Shown: positions 35,794-45,121, counted from the stretch's first letter. The stretch: DNA of 64,000 nucleotides from Citrifermentans bemidjiense Bem (GCF_000020725.1 NC_011146.1:1735501-1799500); one strand, 5' to 3'. Numbers and translations are program-made. The notes: generated from the letters alone by a model not told the origin.

Positions 35794-36939
35794 ATGCCTT
35801 TTTTCAGAAAAATCATCTGTAGCCTCCTACTCGTCCTCTGCGCCACCAGCGGCTATGCCGCCGACCTCGCCAGGATCGACGCGCTGATCGGCGACGCCAT
35901 AGGCCGCAACCTCATCGCCGGCGGCGTGGTACTGGTCGGGAGCCGGGACAGAATCCTCTTCGAGAAGGCCTATGGCCGGATCTCCCCCCTCCCCGACGCC
36001 CCCCTCATGGCGGTCGACACCATCTTCGACATCGCTTCCCTCACCAAGGTCGCAGCAACCACCCCGTCGGTCCTGAAACTCGCCGAAGAGGGGAGGATCT
36101 CGCTGATCGATCCCGTGGTGAAATGGTTTCCGGAGATGGCCGGGCATGGCAAGGATTCCATCCTGGTGCTGCACCTGCTCACCCACACCTCAGGGCTCGA
36201 TGACGTGCAGCTTTACGGGGATAGCCCGATCCGCTCGGCCATAGAGGGCGCCGCCACCCAGAAGCTCAAGGGGGAGGTGGGTAGCCGCTTCCGGTACGCA
36301 GACCTCAACTTCATTCTCCTGGCGGAACTGGTGCGCAGGGCGACCGGCGCTCCCCTGGACGTCTACACCCAGGCCTCCTTCTACCGCCCGCTCGGCATGA
36401 CCGATACCTGCTTCAATCCCAAGAGGGAAGGGCGCTTCTGCGCTACCCTGACCGAGGGGCGCATCCTCATGGGAGAGGTGCAGGACCCGCTCTGCAGGCA
36501 GTTGGGCGGAGTGGCGGGGCACGCGGGGCTCTTCTCCACGGCGCGCGACCTGGGCAGGCTTTGCCGCATGATGTTGGGGGGAGGGACCCTCGACGGCAGG
36601 CGGGTGCTGGCGGCGAGGACCGTGGACCAGATGACCGCCCCCTACTTCTCGCGCGGCGGCGGCGTGGTGCGGGGCCTGGGCTGGGACATCTCCTCCCCGT
36701 TCTCTTCTCCGCGCGGCAACGGCTTCTCCAGGATATCCTTCGGCCACACCGGCTATTCGGGAACCTCTATCTGGATCGACCCGGCGTCAGACACCTTCGT
36801 GATACTTCTGACCGCCCGGCTGGACTACAAGAACACCCACGAGTTCAACAAGCTCAGAGGCGATCTTTCCACCGTGGCATCGCAGCTATTCGGCATTCCG
36901 CCCGAGCTTGGAGAGATGGCCAGATTCAATGACGAGTAA
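35794..36939 (+). CDS. Serine hydrolase of the beta-lactamase (class C/penicillin-binding) family
   Basis: 381 residues, exported: signal peptide ICSLLLVLCATSGYAAD. The active-site SxxK is in DIASLTKVAATTP, a YxD/N-type second motif in FRYADLNFILLAEL, and the third motif is FGHTGYSGTSIWIDP (HTG). Such proteins act on peptidoglycan peptides or as esterases; few are true beta-lactamases. No lipobox is seen. It starts 56 bases after the DUF2914 gene without a strong ribosome site. Confidence 0.88.
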   Translation: MPFFRKIICSLLLVLCATSGYAADLARIDALIGDAIGRNLIAGGVVLVGSRDRILFEKAYGRISPLPDAPLMAVDTIFDIASLTKVAATTPSVLKLAEEGRISLIDPVVKWFPEMAGHGKDSILVLHLLTHTSGLDDVQLYGDSPIRSAIEGAATQKLKGEVGSRFRYADLNFILLAELVRRATGAPLDVYTQASFYRPLGMTDTCFNPKREGRFCATLTEGRILMGEVQDPLCRQLGGVAGHAGLFSTARDLGRLCRMMLGGGTLDGRRVLAARTVDQMTAPYFSRGGGVVRGLGWDISSPFSSPRGNGFSRISFGHTGYSGTSIWIDPASDTFVILLTARLDYKNTHEFNKLRGDLSTVASQLFGIPPELGEMARFNDE

Positions 36940-36961
36940 TTAATAGAAAAGGGCAAATACC

Positions 36962-36990
36962 TTGACACGTTGTACCCTTTATGCTAGCTT
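36962..36990 (+). promoter_or_regulatory. Sigma-70-like promoter upstream of the receiver/valS region
   Basis: TTGACA (36962-36967), 17 bases, TAGCTT (36985-36990). The -35 is perfect, the -10 weak. It lies about 190 bases before the receiver protein gene in an AT-rich gap and would give a leader of about 180 bases with no clear structure. Confidence 0.45.
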
Positions 36991-37179
36991 TTTCTACCGT
37001 TTTGCATGAAACTGGATCACTTTGCGCTCAGTTGTGAACTGTCATTTCTTTCTGTCCTGTCAAAAGACAAATTCTTTGTATCAGCACTTCGATTGCATTG
37101 CCTGTCTTAGCCGGACTATTCGACTTTTCTGTGCCAAATTAACTCCTGACAATAAGCTTTCAAAGTAGCGGAGGGATAG

Positions 37180-38397
37180 ATGGGCAATAGACTGCTCCTC
37201 GCCGATGACAGCATCACCATCCAGAAGGTTGTGGCAATTATATTTGCCAACGAGGAGTTCGAGCTAACCGTAGTCGACAACGGCACGGCTGCCCTTGAGA
37301 AGGCGCGGGAGGTAAACCCGGACGTGATGCTGGTCGACGCCCTGATGCCCGGCAAGACCGGGTACGAGGTCTGCGCCGAGATCCGCCGCGATCCCAAGCT
37401 CAACTCCGTACCGATCCTGCTCCTGATCGGCGCTTTCGAGCCGCTGGACGAGGAGAAGGCGCGCGACTGCGGCGCCGACGCTTCCATTTCTAAGCCGTTT
37501 GAGTCCCAGCAGCTGATCGACCGGGTGAAGGAGATGCTGGCCGTGGGGAAGTCCCGGAAGAGCGCGCCTATGCCCGCCGCGGCCCCCGCCGCCGACGCCG
37601 CCGAGGAGCTTTGGGGCGACCTTTCCTCTTTCGACAACATGCCTCCCGTGGAGGCTCCCGAGGCTGCATCTTTCCCCGATGCCGAGGCGGTCTGGGGAAA
37701 CGTGTCGGCAGAGGCCGAGCCGGAGCCCATCGCAGCAGCACCCGCGGTATCCGTGGTCGCCGCTGCGGTGCAAGAGGAACTGGTGGAAGCGACGCAGGAG
37801 GACGATCTCTGGGGGGCCTTCGAGCTGGAGGAGGTTCAGGCCGCTCCGGCAGCACCTCCTGCCCAGCTTTTCGGGGTAGTGGAGCCGGAAGGGGAGTTCG
37901 AGGCCGAGGAGCTCTTCAGCTTCGACGAGGACGCCGAAGACATCGAAGAAACGGGCCCCGCCCTGGACCTGGAGCCCGAAGCGCAGGTAGAGGAATTGCC
38001 GGTCAGCATCAGCGAGGAGGAGTTCTTCGCCCTCGCCGAGGAGCCGGCTGCGGCAGCTGAAGCTGCTCCTGCCGCGGCAGCCGAGGCCGAGGCGTTCCAG
38101 TTCCCGGAGTACGATCCCTTTGCGACCGTGGCCGAGGCGGTGTTGGAGCGGGAAGCCCCGGCCGTAGCCGCTCCGGTAGCCGAGCCCGCCAAAGTACCGC
38201 AGAGTGCAGCTCCCGTCGCTGCCGCTGCAGCCGCTCCGGCTGCTCCTGCGGAACTGAGCGAGGAGCAGTTGGTGGCCGCTCTCTCCAAGGTTTCCAGAGA
38301 GGTCATCGAGAGGATCGTCTGGGAGGTGGTTCCCGACCTGGCCGAGGTGCTCATCAAGGAAGAGATCAGGAAATTGAGGTCGGGCGAGCGCGGCTGA
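37180..38397 (+). CDS. Receiver-domain protein with long acidic Ala/Glu-rich linker
   Basis: 405 residues. Receiver domain at about 3-123 with LLADDS, Asp53 in MLVDALMPGKTG and SISKPFE. Then about 230 residues dominated by Ala, Glu and Pro, probably disordered, with short repeated motifs (EELWGDL, AVWGNV, DDLWGAFELEE), i.e. LWG(D/A)-like blocks spaced through the linker. The C-terminus is an ordered amphipathic segment, LVAALSKVSREVIERIVWEV then VPDLAEVLIKEEIRKL, a tail I associate with deltaproteobacterial receivers of the FrzS/motility kind. No DNA-binding or enzyme domain. It could be a scaffold that binds partners through the repeated LWG blocks. It precedes valS after a terminator. Confidence 0.85.
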   Translation: MGNRLLLADDSITIQKVVAIIFANEEFELTVVDNGTAALEKAREVNPDVMLVDALMPGKTGYEVCAEIRRDPKLNSVPILLLIGAFEPLDEEKARDCGADASISKPFESQQLIDRVKEMLAVGKSRKSAPMPAAAPAADAAEELWGDLSSFDNMPPVEAPEAASFPDAEAVWGNVSAEAEPEPIAAAPAVSVVAAAVQEELVEATQEDDLWGAFELEEVQAAPAAPPAQLFGVVEPEGEFEAEELFSFDEDAEDIEETGPALDLEPEAQVEELPVSISEEEFFALAEEPAAAAEAAPAAAAEAEAFQFPEYDPFATVAEAVLEREAPAVAAPVAEPAKVPQSAAPVAAAAAAPAAPAELSEEQLVAALSKVSREVIERIVWEVVPDLAEVLIKEEIRKLRSGERG

Positions 38398-38429
38398 TCC
38401 AGCCCGTCCCGGCATCCGCTTACGAATCA

Positions 38430-38453
38430 GGGGATTTCACGATCCCCTTTTTT
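38430..38453 (+). terminator. Rho-independent terminator before valS
   Basis: GGGGAT (38430-38435), loop TTCACG, ATCCCC (38442-38447), then six T. It separates the receiver gene from valS. Confidence 0.8.
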
Positions 38454-38483
38454 CATACTTTAGATACCGAAGAGGTCGATTAG

Positions 38484-41150
38484 ATGGCAAACAAAGAGCT
38501 GGAAAAGGTTTACGAGCCGAAAAGCGTCGAGGAGCGTTGGTACCAGCAGTGGGAGCAGAAGGGTTACTTCCACGCGAACGTCCCCTCCGACAAGCCTGGC
38601 TACAGCATCGTGATCCCCCCCCCGAACATCACCGGCGTGTTGCATATGGGGCACGCGCTCAACAATACGCTGCAGGATATCCTGTGCCGCTGGAAACGTA
38701 TGGCCGGTTACAACGTCCTCTGGATGCCGGGGACCGACCATGCCGGCATCGCGACGCAAAACGTGGTTGAGCGCCAGCTGGCGGCCGAGGGGAAGGACCG
38801 TTTCGAGTTGGGACGCGAGGCGTTCATCGAGCGGGTCTGGCAGTGGAAGGGCGAATCCGGCGGGCAGATCATCGGCCAGCTGAAGCGCCTGGGCGCCTCC
38901 TGCGACTGGGAGCGCGAGCGCTTCACCATGGACGCCGGCCTCTCCAAGGCGGTGCGCGAGGTGTTCGTGCGCCTGTACCAGGAGAAGCTGATCTACCGCG
39001 ACAACCGCCTGATCAACTGGTGCCCGCGCTGCCATACCGCGCTCTCCGACATCGAGGTCGAGCACGAGGAGAAGGCGGGGCACCTGTGGCACCTGCGCTA
39101 CCCGGTGGTCGGGACGAATGACTTCTTGGTGGTTGCCACCACCCGCCCGGAAACCATGCTGGGCGACACCGCGGTGGCGGTACACCCCGAGGACGAGCGC
39201 TACGCCCACCTGATCGGGAAGATGGTGATGCTCCCCCTGGTCAACCGCGAGATCCCGATCATCGCCGACGACTATGTCGACCGCGAGTTCGGCACCGGCG
39301 TGGTGAAGATCACCCCGGCCCACGATTTCAACGACTTCGAGATGGGGGTCAGGCACAACCTGGACCGCATCAACGTCTTCGACGAGTCGGGCGTCGTGAA
39401 CGCAGCCGGCAAGCAGTACGAGGGGATGGAGCGCTTCGCCGCCAGGAAGCAGGTGGTGGCCGATCTCGAAGCTGCCGGGCTTTTGGAGAAGATCCAGGAC
39501 CACGCGCTTTCCGTCGGCGGCTGCTACCGCTGCAAGACCGTGGTCGAGCCGTACATGTCGCTGCAGTGGTACGTGAAGGTTGCACCTTTGGCCGAGCGCG
39601 CTTTGGGCGCCGTCAAGGACGGGCGCACGAAGATCGTCCCGCAGCAGTGGGAGAACACCTACTACGACTGGATGGAGAACATCCGCGACTGGTGCATCTC
39701 GCGCCAGATCTGGTGGGGGCACCGCATTCCCGCCTGGTACTGCGACCACTGCGGCCACATCACGGTCGCCAAGGAGGATCCGACTTGCTGCGACGAGTGC
39801 GGCTCCGACGAGATCCGCCAGGAAACCGACGTGCTCGACACCTGGTTCTCCTCGGCGCTTTGGCCCTTCTCCACCATGGGGTGGCCGGAGAAGACACCAG
39901 AGCTCGCCTCCTTCTACCCGACCTCGTGCCTCATCACCGGCTTCGACATCCTCTTCTTCTGGGTGGCGCGCATGATGATGATGGGGCTCCACTTCATGGA
40001 CGAGGTCCCCTTCACCGACGTCTACATCCATGCCCTGGTGCGCGACGCGCAGGGGCAGAAGATGTCCAAGTCCAAGGGGAACGTGATCGATCCGCTGACC
40101 GTGATCGACGCCTACGGCACCGACGCCTTCCGCTTCACCCTGGCCGCCTTCGCAGCACAGGGTCGTGACATCAAGCTCGCCGAGGAGAGGATCGCCGGCT
40201 ACCGCAACTTCGCCAACAAGATCTGGAACGCCTCCCGCTTCGCCATGATGAACCTGGAGGGTTTCGACCCGAACAGGGTGGACCCGGCTTCCCTCAAGCT
40301 TTCCAACGCCGACCGCTGGATACTGTACCGGCTGAACCAGACCGCCGTCTCGGTCGACGCCGCGCTCGGATCCTTCCGCTTCAACGAGGCGGCGAACGAT
40401 TTGTACCGCTTCACCTGGAGCGAGTTCTGCGACTGGTACATCGAGCTTGCCAAGGACGACCTCTACAAGGGGGACGCCGACAGGCAGGCTTCGGCGAAGT
40501 ATGTGCTCTGGCTGGTGCTGGAGAACCTGCTGCGCCTTCTGCATCCGTTCATGCCGTTCATCACCGAGGAGATCTGGCAGGCGCTTCCGAAAAAGGATGG
40601 CGCCGCCGAGTCGATCATGATCTCCAGCTTCCCGACCCCTTGCGCTGAGTGGGAAGGTTACGCCGCTGCCGCCACCGAGATGGATCTGGTCATGGAAGTG
40701 ATCAAGGGGATCAGGAACATCCGCGGCGAGATGGAAGTGGCCCCGAGCAAGCAGATCGCCGCCATCCTCGACTGCAAGTCCGAGGCAAGCCTTGCCCTCT
40801 TGAAGCGCAACGAGGCCTACGTTATGAGCCTTGCGCGCCTCTCCGACCTGGGCATCGGCCAGGGGATCGAGCGTCCCGCAGAAGCTTCGCTGCAGGTCGC
40901 GGGCGACGTCGAGATCATCGTGCCGCTCAGGGGGCTGGTGAACGTCGAGGAAGAGGAGAAGCGTCTAGGCAAAGAGATCGCCAAGATCGAGAAGGACATC
41001 GAGTTCCTCTCCAAGAAGCTTGAGAACCCGAGCTTCGTCGAGCGCGCCCCGGCTGACGTGGTCGAGAAGGAGCGCGAGAAGATAGGCGAGTTTGCCAACA
41101 AGAAGAAGCTCTTGGAAGAGAGCCTGGAGAAGATCCAGAGGCTCAGGTAG
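38484..41150 (+). CDS. valS: Valyl-tRNA synthetase
   Basis: 888 residues, class I synthetase. The HIGH motif is PPPNITGVLHMGHALN and KMSKS is GQKMSKSKGNVIDP. The editing domain has TTRPETMLGDTAVAVHP, and the C-terminal coiled-coil arm (EEEKRLGKEIAKIEKDIEFL) contacts the tRNA elbow, as usual for ValS. Two CxxC pairs (YCDHCGH and CCDECGS) near residues 425-445 could hold zinc. The ATG lies 30 bases after a terminator with GAGG 7-13 bases upstream (AAGAGGTCGATTAG). Confidence 0.98.
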   Translation: MANKELEKVYEPKSVEERWYQQWEQKGYFHANVPSDKPGYSIVIPPPNITGVLHMGHALNNTLQDILCRWKRMAGYNVLWMPGTDHAGIATQNVVERQLAAEGKDRFELGREAFIERVWQWKGESGGQIIGQLKRLGASCDWERERFTMDAGLSKAVREVFVRLYQEKLIYRDNRLINWCPRCHTALSDIEVEHEEKAGHLWHLRYPVVGTNDFLVVATTRPETMLGDTAVAVHPEDERYAHLIGKMVMLPLVNREIPIIADDYVDREFGTGVVKITPAHDFNDFEMGVRHNLDRINVFDESGVVNAAGKQYEGMERFAARKQVVADLEAAGLLEKIQDHALSVGGCYRCKTVVEPYMSLQWYVKVAPLAERALGAVKDGRTKIVPQQWENTYYDWMENIRDWCISRQIWWGHRIPAWYCDHCGHITVAKEDPTCCDECGSDEIRQETDVLDTWFSSALWPFSTMGWPEKTPELASFYPTSCLITGFDILFFWVARMMMMGLHFMDEVPFTDVYIHALVRDAQGQKMSKSKGNVIDPLTVIDAYGTDAFRFTLAAFAAQGRDIKLAEERIAGYRNFANKIWNASRFAMMNLEGFDPNRVDPASLKLSNADRWILYRLNQTAVSVDAALGSFRFNEAANDLYRFTWSEFCDWYIELAKDDLYKGDADRQASAKYVLWLVLENLLRLLHPFMPFITEEIWQALPKKDGAAESIMISSFPTPCAEWEGYAAAATEMDLVMEVIKGIRNIRGEMEVAPSKQIAAILDCKSEASLALLKRNEAYVMSLARLSDLGIGQGIERPAEASLQVAGDVEIIVPLRGLVNVEEEEKRLGKEIAKIEKDIEFLSKKLENPSFVERAPADVVEKEREKIGEFANKKKLLEESLEKIQRLR

Positions 41151-41152
41151 AA

Positions 41153-41236
41153 GCAGGGGCTAGGGGCTGGGGACTGGGGGCTAGGGAAAAACAAGTTTTT
41201 CTCCAGCCCCTGGCCCCTAGCCCCTAGCCCCGCTTT
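41153..41236 (+). repeat. Long G/C-skewed inverted repeat after valS, possible terminator
   Basis: GCAGGGGCTAGGGGCTGGGG and following G-rich sequence (41153-41185) face a C-rich arm, CCAGCCCCTGGCCCCTAGCC and on (41203-41233), with AAAAACAAGTTTTT between. The arms are built from tandem GGGGCTA/GGGGCTG units. CGCTTTT follows, so it can end valS transcription. The same GGCTAGGGGCTGGGG core recurs at 43589, over the stop codon of the kinase gene. Confidence 0.75.
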
Positions 41237-41292
41237 TAATTTTCATTTATACTGCTCTGCAGCCCGCTCATGAGGGGCGTACGAGGTTCGCA

Positions 41293-42117
41293 TTGAGCAT
41301 CCCCTACATCATCTATTCCTGCTTCGCCTTCATCCTGGGGGGCGTGGTCGGCTCCTTCCTCAACGTCTGCATCTGCCGCATGCCCCAAGGGGAATCGGTG
41401 GTCTCCCCCCCTTCGCACTGCCCCAAGTGCGATTACCGCATCCGCTGGTACGATAACATCCCGGTGCTGAGCTATCTCCTCTTGAAGGGGAAATGCCGCG
41501 GCTGCGGCGCTCCCATCTCGGCGCAGTACCCGCTGGTGGAGCTTTTGAACGCTTTCCTCACCCTGGCGCTTTTCATCAGGCTTTTCCCTGTGCGGCTCAT
41601 CGAAGAGGCACCGATGCAGATCGTGCTGAGACAGGGATCGATCTTTGGCGTCCTGTTCGTATTCTGCAGCGCGCTCGTCGTGGTCACCTTCATAGACCTG
41701 GAACACCAGATCATTCCCGACGCCATCACGCTCCCAGGCATCGTCGCCGGTTTTGCAGCGTCTTTTTTCATTCCGCAACTGGGGTGGCTCAACTCGCTGA
41801 TCGGCATATTGGCAGGCGGCGGGAGCCTCTTTCTTGTCGCCTATATCTACCAGGCCATCGCCAAGAAGGACGGCATGGGAGGAGGAGACATCAAACTTCT
41901 CGCCATGATGGGCGCTTTCCTCGGCTGGAAGGCAATCCTCTTCATCATCTTCACGGCCTCCCTGATCGGCTCCGTGATAGGGGTGAGCGTGATGCTGGCC
42001 CGTAAGGAGAATTCCAGCCTCGCCATCCCATTCGGCCCCTTCCTGGCAAGCGGCGCCGTGCTCTACATCTTCTACGGCAACAGAATCATTCACTGGTACC
42101 TGAGCATGGGAAGCTAA
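41293..42117 (+). CDS. pilD: Prepilin leader peptidase/N-methyltransferase PilD
   Basis: 274 residues, A24 family membrane protease that cuts prepilin leaders after Gly and methylates the new N-terminus. The N-terminal GGVVGSFLNVCICRMP leads to a zinc site of two CxxC pairs (HCPKC and KCRGC). The catalytic Asp residues are in VTFIDLEHQIIPD and GMGGGDIKLLAMMG. About eight membrane helices. The start is TTG 41293 with GAGG 9 bases upstream; no ATG is in frame nearby. It opens the pilus region and would process all the minor pilins encoded downstream. Confidence 0.95.
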   Translation: MSIPYIIYSCFAFILGGVVGSFLNVCICRMPQGESVVSPPSHCPKCDYRIRWYDNIPVLSYLLLKGKCRGCGAPISAQYPLVELLNAFLTLALFIRLFPVRLIEEAPMQIVLRQGSIFGVLFVFCSALVVVTFIDLEHQIIPDAITLPGIVAGFAASFFIPQLGWLNSLIGILAGGGSLFLVAYIYQAIAKKDGMGGGDIKLLAMMGAFLGWKAILFIIFTASLIGSVIGVSVMLARKENSSLAIPFGPFLASGAVLYIFYGNRIIHWYLSMGS

Positions 42118-42127
42118 AGCGTCCCGT

Positions 42128-43594
42128 ATGAAACCTACCCGGTTCAGCCTCACCTTCTATACCCTCTCCGCCCTGAGCATCATGCTGGTGCTCACCTGGG
42201 TGCTTCTTTCCGTAATCTCCTTCAACACCGCCGAAAAAGACCTGCTGAACCAAAAGGGGGAAGAAGGAAAGCTGTTGCTTTCCAGCATCGTCCTTCTGCT
42301 GCCGCGTCCTTTGGCCCCGCCCGAACCAGGTTCGGCCGCGGCCAAGTACCTGGAGCACCTTAGGAAGGACCGTGCCTTCGTGGGGCTGCTGGTGATCGAT
42401 TCCGCGGGGCGAGACCTCTACACCCTCTCCGATCCGGGCGGGGCCAATGCCGCTTTGCTCGGCGTATTGCGCCGTGGGCGCGGGACCTTCCAGGTGTCGC
42501 CGGACGGCCGGCTTGCGTGGTGCTACCTTCCGGTCATGGAGCAGGGGAGGGCGATCGGGGCGGCTCGGCTCACCCTGTCGCTGCTTCCCGAGCGGGAAAA
42601 GCTCAGAGGTTCCCGGAACCTTTTTCTTTCCTACTTCATCCTCGATTTCCTGCTGCTCCTGGTGGTCGGCTCATATCTTCTTTCCTCAAGCGTAGTTGTG
42701 CCGATAAGAAGACTGTTGGCGGCGACCCGCAGAATCGCGGCGGGGGATTTGAGCGGCACCGTGGACATCCCCGGAAGCCAGGAAGTGGCGGAACTGGGCG
42801 ACGCCTTCAATACGATGGTGGTGGCGCTCAGGGAGAAGAGGGAGGAGGTCGAGGCAAATGTAGCCTCCTTGAACCGCGCCAACCGGGAGATCATCGAGGC
42901 GCGCAACGAGGCGATACGTTCCGAGAAGATGGCGTCCGTTGGGCTTTTGGCGGCCGGGATGGCACACGAAATCGGGACTCCGCTTGCGGCCATCATGGGG
43001 TACAGCGGGATTCTCTCCGAGGAGGTTGCCGGCGACCCGGAGAAGTCAGATTACCTGCGCAGGATCACCGAAGAGTCGAAGCGGATCGACAGGATCGTCA
43101 GGGGGCTTTTGGACTATGCCCGGCCCAAGGGTAGCCAGCGTGAGGAAATAGAAGTGCTGCAGCTGTTGGAGAAGGTGGTGGAGCTTCTGGAGGCACAGGG
43201 GGCGTTGAAGCTCTTGGAGGTCACGGTCGAGGCGGAGCCGTCCCTGCCGCGGCTGTATGCCGACCCGCACCAGTTGGAGCAGCTGCTCATCAACCTCATC
43301 ATGAATGCCAAGGATGCCATGCCCAAGGGGGGCAAGCTGCAGCTCAAGGGGATGAGCGTGGGAGGGGGCGTCGCCATCGAGGTTGCCGACACCGGTGAAG
43401 GTATGCCGCCCGAGCACCTGCCGCTGGTATTCGACCCCTTCTTCACCACCAAGGAGCCCGGTAAGGGAACCGGTCTGGGGCTAGCCATCGCGGCCAGGAT
43501 AGCCGAGTCGTGCGGCGGGACACTCACCGTGCAAAGCGAGTTGGGAGAGGGGAGCCGGTTCAGGCTGACGCTGCCGGCGGGAGGCAGTGGCTAG
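42128..43594 (+). CDS. Sensor histidine kinase paired with sigma-54 regulator
   Basis: 488 residues. Helix at 14-31, an external domain of about 130 residues (VGLLVIDSAGRDLYTLSDPG is PAS/Cache-like), a second helix (166-187), HAMP (188-240), coiled coil, HisKA with His280 (AAGMAHEIGTPLAAIMGYSG) and ATPase domain (NLIMNAKDAM, DTGEGMPPEHLP, KGTGLGLAI). It starts 10 bases after pilD and is followed by its NtrC-type regulator, so pilD, kinase and regulator form one unit. This resembles PilS in role but sits away from pilA, so I do not name it. Confidence 0.93.
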   Translation: MKPTRFSLTFYTLSALSIMLVLTWVLLSVISFNTAEKDLLNQKGEEGKLLLSSIVLLLPRPLAPPEPGSAAAKYLEHLRKDRAFVGLLVIDSAGRDLYTLSDPGGANAALLGVLRRGRGTFQVSPDGRLAWCYLPVMEQGRAIGAARLTLSLLPEREKLRGSRNLFLSYFILDFLLLLVVGSYLLSSSVVVPIRRLLAATRRIAAGDLSGTVDIPGSQEVAELGDAFNTMVVALREKREEVEANVASLNRANREIIEARNEAIRSEKMASVGLLAAGMAHEIGTPLAAIMGYSGILSEEVAGDPEKSDYLRRITEESKRIDRIVRGLLDYARPKGSQREEIEVLQLLEKVVELLEAQGALKLLEVTVEAEPSLPRLYADPHQLEQLLINLIMNAKDAMPKGGKLQLKGMSVGGGVAIEVADTGEGMPPEHLPLVFDPFFTTKEPGKGTGLGLAIAARIAESCGGTLTVQSELGEGSRFRLTLPAGGSG

Positions 43595-43609
43595 GGGCTG
43601 GGGCCGCAA

Positions 43610-43638
43610 GGTCAGACAGGTCAGACAGGTCAGACAGG
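43610..43638 (+). repeat. Tandem 9-bp repeat between kinase and regulator genes
   Basis: Three exact copies of GGTCAGACA plus GG, starting 15 bases after the kinase stop. It directly precedes the ribosome site of the regulator. Slippage here could change the spacing but not the protein, which starts at 43659. Confidence 0.9.
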
Positions 43639-43658
43639 CTGGGCGTTTAGGAGAAAGT

Positions 43659-45029
43659 GTGACCGAGAAGAAGAAAATACTGGTGGTGGACGACGAGGAA
43701 AACCTGCGCCACATGCTCCAGGTCATGCTGAAAAAGCAGGGATACCAGGTGGAGCAGGCGGCGAACGGCGAGCAGGCCATGGAGAAGGCGCGACAGGGGA
43801 GCTACGCCTTCATCCTCTGCGACATCCGCATGCCGGTCCTGGACGGCAGGGCTTTCCTGGCCGCCTGCACCACTGCGGGGATAAACAGCACCGTGATCAT
43901 GATGTCCGCCTACGGCACGCTTGAGGATGCCGTGGGCTGCATGAAGCTCGGCGCCTACGACTACATCTCCAAGCCTTTCAACAGCGACGAGATCTCGCTG
44001 GTGCTGAAGAAAGCGGAGGAGCGCGAAAGGCTGAAGGATGAAAACCGGAGGCTGCGCGAGGAGGTGGTGCGCCGCCGTCCCTTGGGCGACATCATCAGCA
44101 GAAGCGAACGCATGGCCGAGATCGGGCGGCTGGTGTTGAAGCTCTCCGAGCACAAGACTTCGGTGCTCATCCTGGGGGAGTCGGGGACCGGCAAGGAACT
44201 CGTCGCCCGGGCGCTGCACTACTGCGGGGTGCGCCGGGCTGGCCCCTTTGTGGCGGTCAACTGCGGCGCCATCCCCGAATCGCTGCTGGAAAGCGAACTC
44301 TTCGGGCACGTGAAGGGCGCCTTCACCGACGCGAGCCAAGACAAGACGGGGCTCTTTGAGGAAGCCGACGGCGGCACTCTGTTCCTCGACGAGATCTCCG
44401 AGCTCTCCTTGCCGCTTCAGGTAAAGCTTTTGCGCGTGCTGCAGGAGGAGGAGATCCGCCGGGTCGGTGCTGCAACCTCCCAGGCCGTTAACGTCCGCGT
44501 TGTTTCGGCCACCTCGCGCGACCTGGCACAGGAGGTGGCGGCAGGAAGGTTCCGCGAGGACCTCTACTTCAGGCTCAACGTCTTTCCCATCTCGCTGCCG
44601 GCCCTGCGGGACAGGATCGAGGACGTCCCCCTCCTGGTGGATCACTTCCTGGAAAAGCATGGTGAGAGGATGGGGATAACCGGCGTGCGCCCGAGCCCCG
44701 AGACGCTGCAGGCCCTGGTGCGCTACCGCTGGCCGGGGAACGTGAGGGAACTGGAGAACTGCATCGAACGCGGGCTGGTGCTGTGCGAAGCGGGTGCCCT
44801 TGGGCTGTCGTGCCTGCCGGAGAGTGTGCGCCGCGGGGTGGGGATCGAGAGAAGGGCGACCGACATCCCCGAGTCGCTGTCGATAAAAAAGGGGGGGGAG
44901 GCCCTGGAGCGCGCGCTTATCGTGCGCGCCCTGGAACAGACCGCAGGCAACAGGACTCGCGCCGCTAAGCTCCTGGAAATAAGCCACCGGGCGCTTTTGT
45001 ACAAGCTGAAGGAGTACGAGCTGGGGTGA
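43659..45029 (+). CDS. NtrC-family response regulator with GAFTDA variant loop
   Basis: 456 residues: receiver with Asp55 ([11 protein letters not shown]), AAA+ domain ([19 protein letters not shown]) and Fis-type HTH ([20 protein letters not shown]). The loop that contacts sigma-54 reads [13 protein letters not shown], so the canonical GAFTGA has D for the second G. All other ATPase motifs look intact. GTG 43659 has AGGAG 6 bases upstream and starts the receiver naturally; the open frame to 43587 runs through a tandem repeat and is rejected. Its place between pilD and the dsbC-like/pilY1 unit suggests it controls those genes. Confidence 0.93.
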   Translation: MTEKKKILVVDDEENLRHMLQVMLKKQGYQVEQAANGEQAMEKARQGSYAFILCDIRMPVLDGRAFLAACTTAGINSTVIMMSAYGTLEDAVGCMKLGAYDYISKPFNSDEISLVLKKAEERERLKDENRRLREEVVRRRPLGDIISRSERMAEIGRLVLKLSEHKTSVLILGESGTGKELVARALHYCGVRRAGPFVAVNCGAIPESLLESELFGHVKGAFTDASQDKTGLFEEADGGTLFLDEISELSLPLQVKLLRVLQEEEIRRVGAATSQAVNVRVVSATSRDLAQEVAAGRFREDLYFRLNVFPISLPALRDRIEDVPLLVDHFLEKHGERMGITGVRPSPETLQALVRYRWPGNVRELENCIERGLVLCEAGALGLSCLPESVRRGVGIERRATDIPESLSIKKGGEALERALIVRALEQTAGNRTRAAKLLEISHRALLYKLKEYELG

Positions 45030-45078
45030 TCGATGCCACGCCGCGCCGACCGGGCTCACGCGAAAGAGAAGGCACTTT

Positions 45079-45094
45079 TTGCATACCTCTTGCT
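45079..45094 (+). promoter_or_regulatory. Sigma-54-like promoter upstream of the dsbC-like/pilY1 unit
   Basis: TTGCATACCTCTTGCT aligns to TGGCAYR-N4-TTGCW with correct spacing and one mismatch, T for the first G of the -24 GG. That base is important, so this is a candidate only. It lies 176 bases before the DsbC-like gene, downstream of an NtrC-type regulator gene. Confidence 0.35.
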
Positions 45095-45121
45095 TTTGCT
45101 ATGAAAAAATTGCATAGTTTT

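Noticed and set aside
45071-45084. GGCACTTTTTGC as a sigma-54 promoter
   Set aside because: Only 8 bases separate GG and GC, two too few for sigma-54; the overlapping site at 45079 has correct spacing and is kept as a weak candidate.
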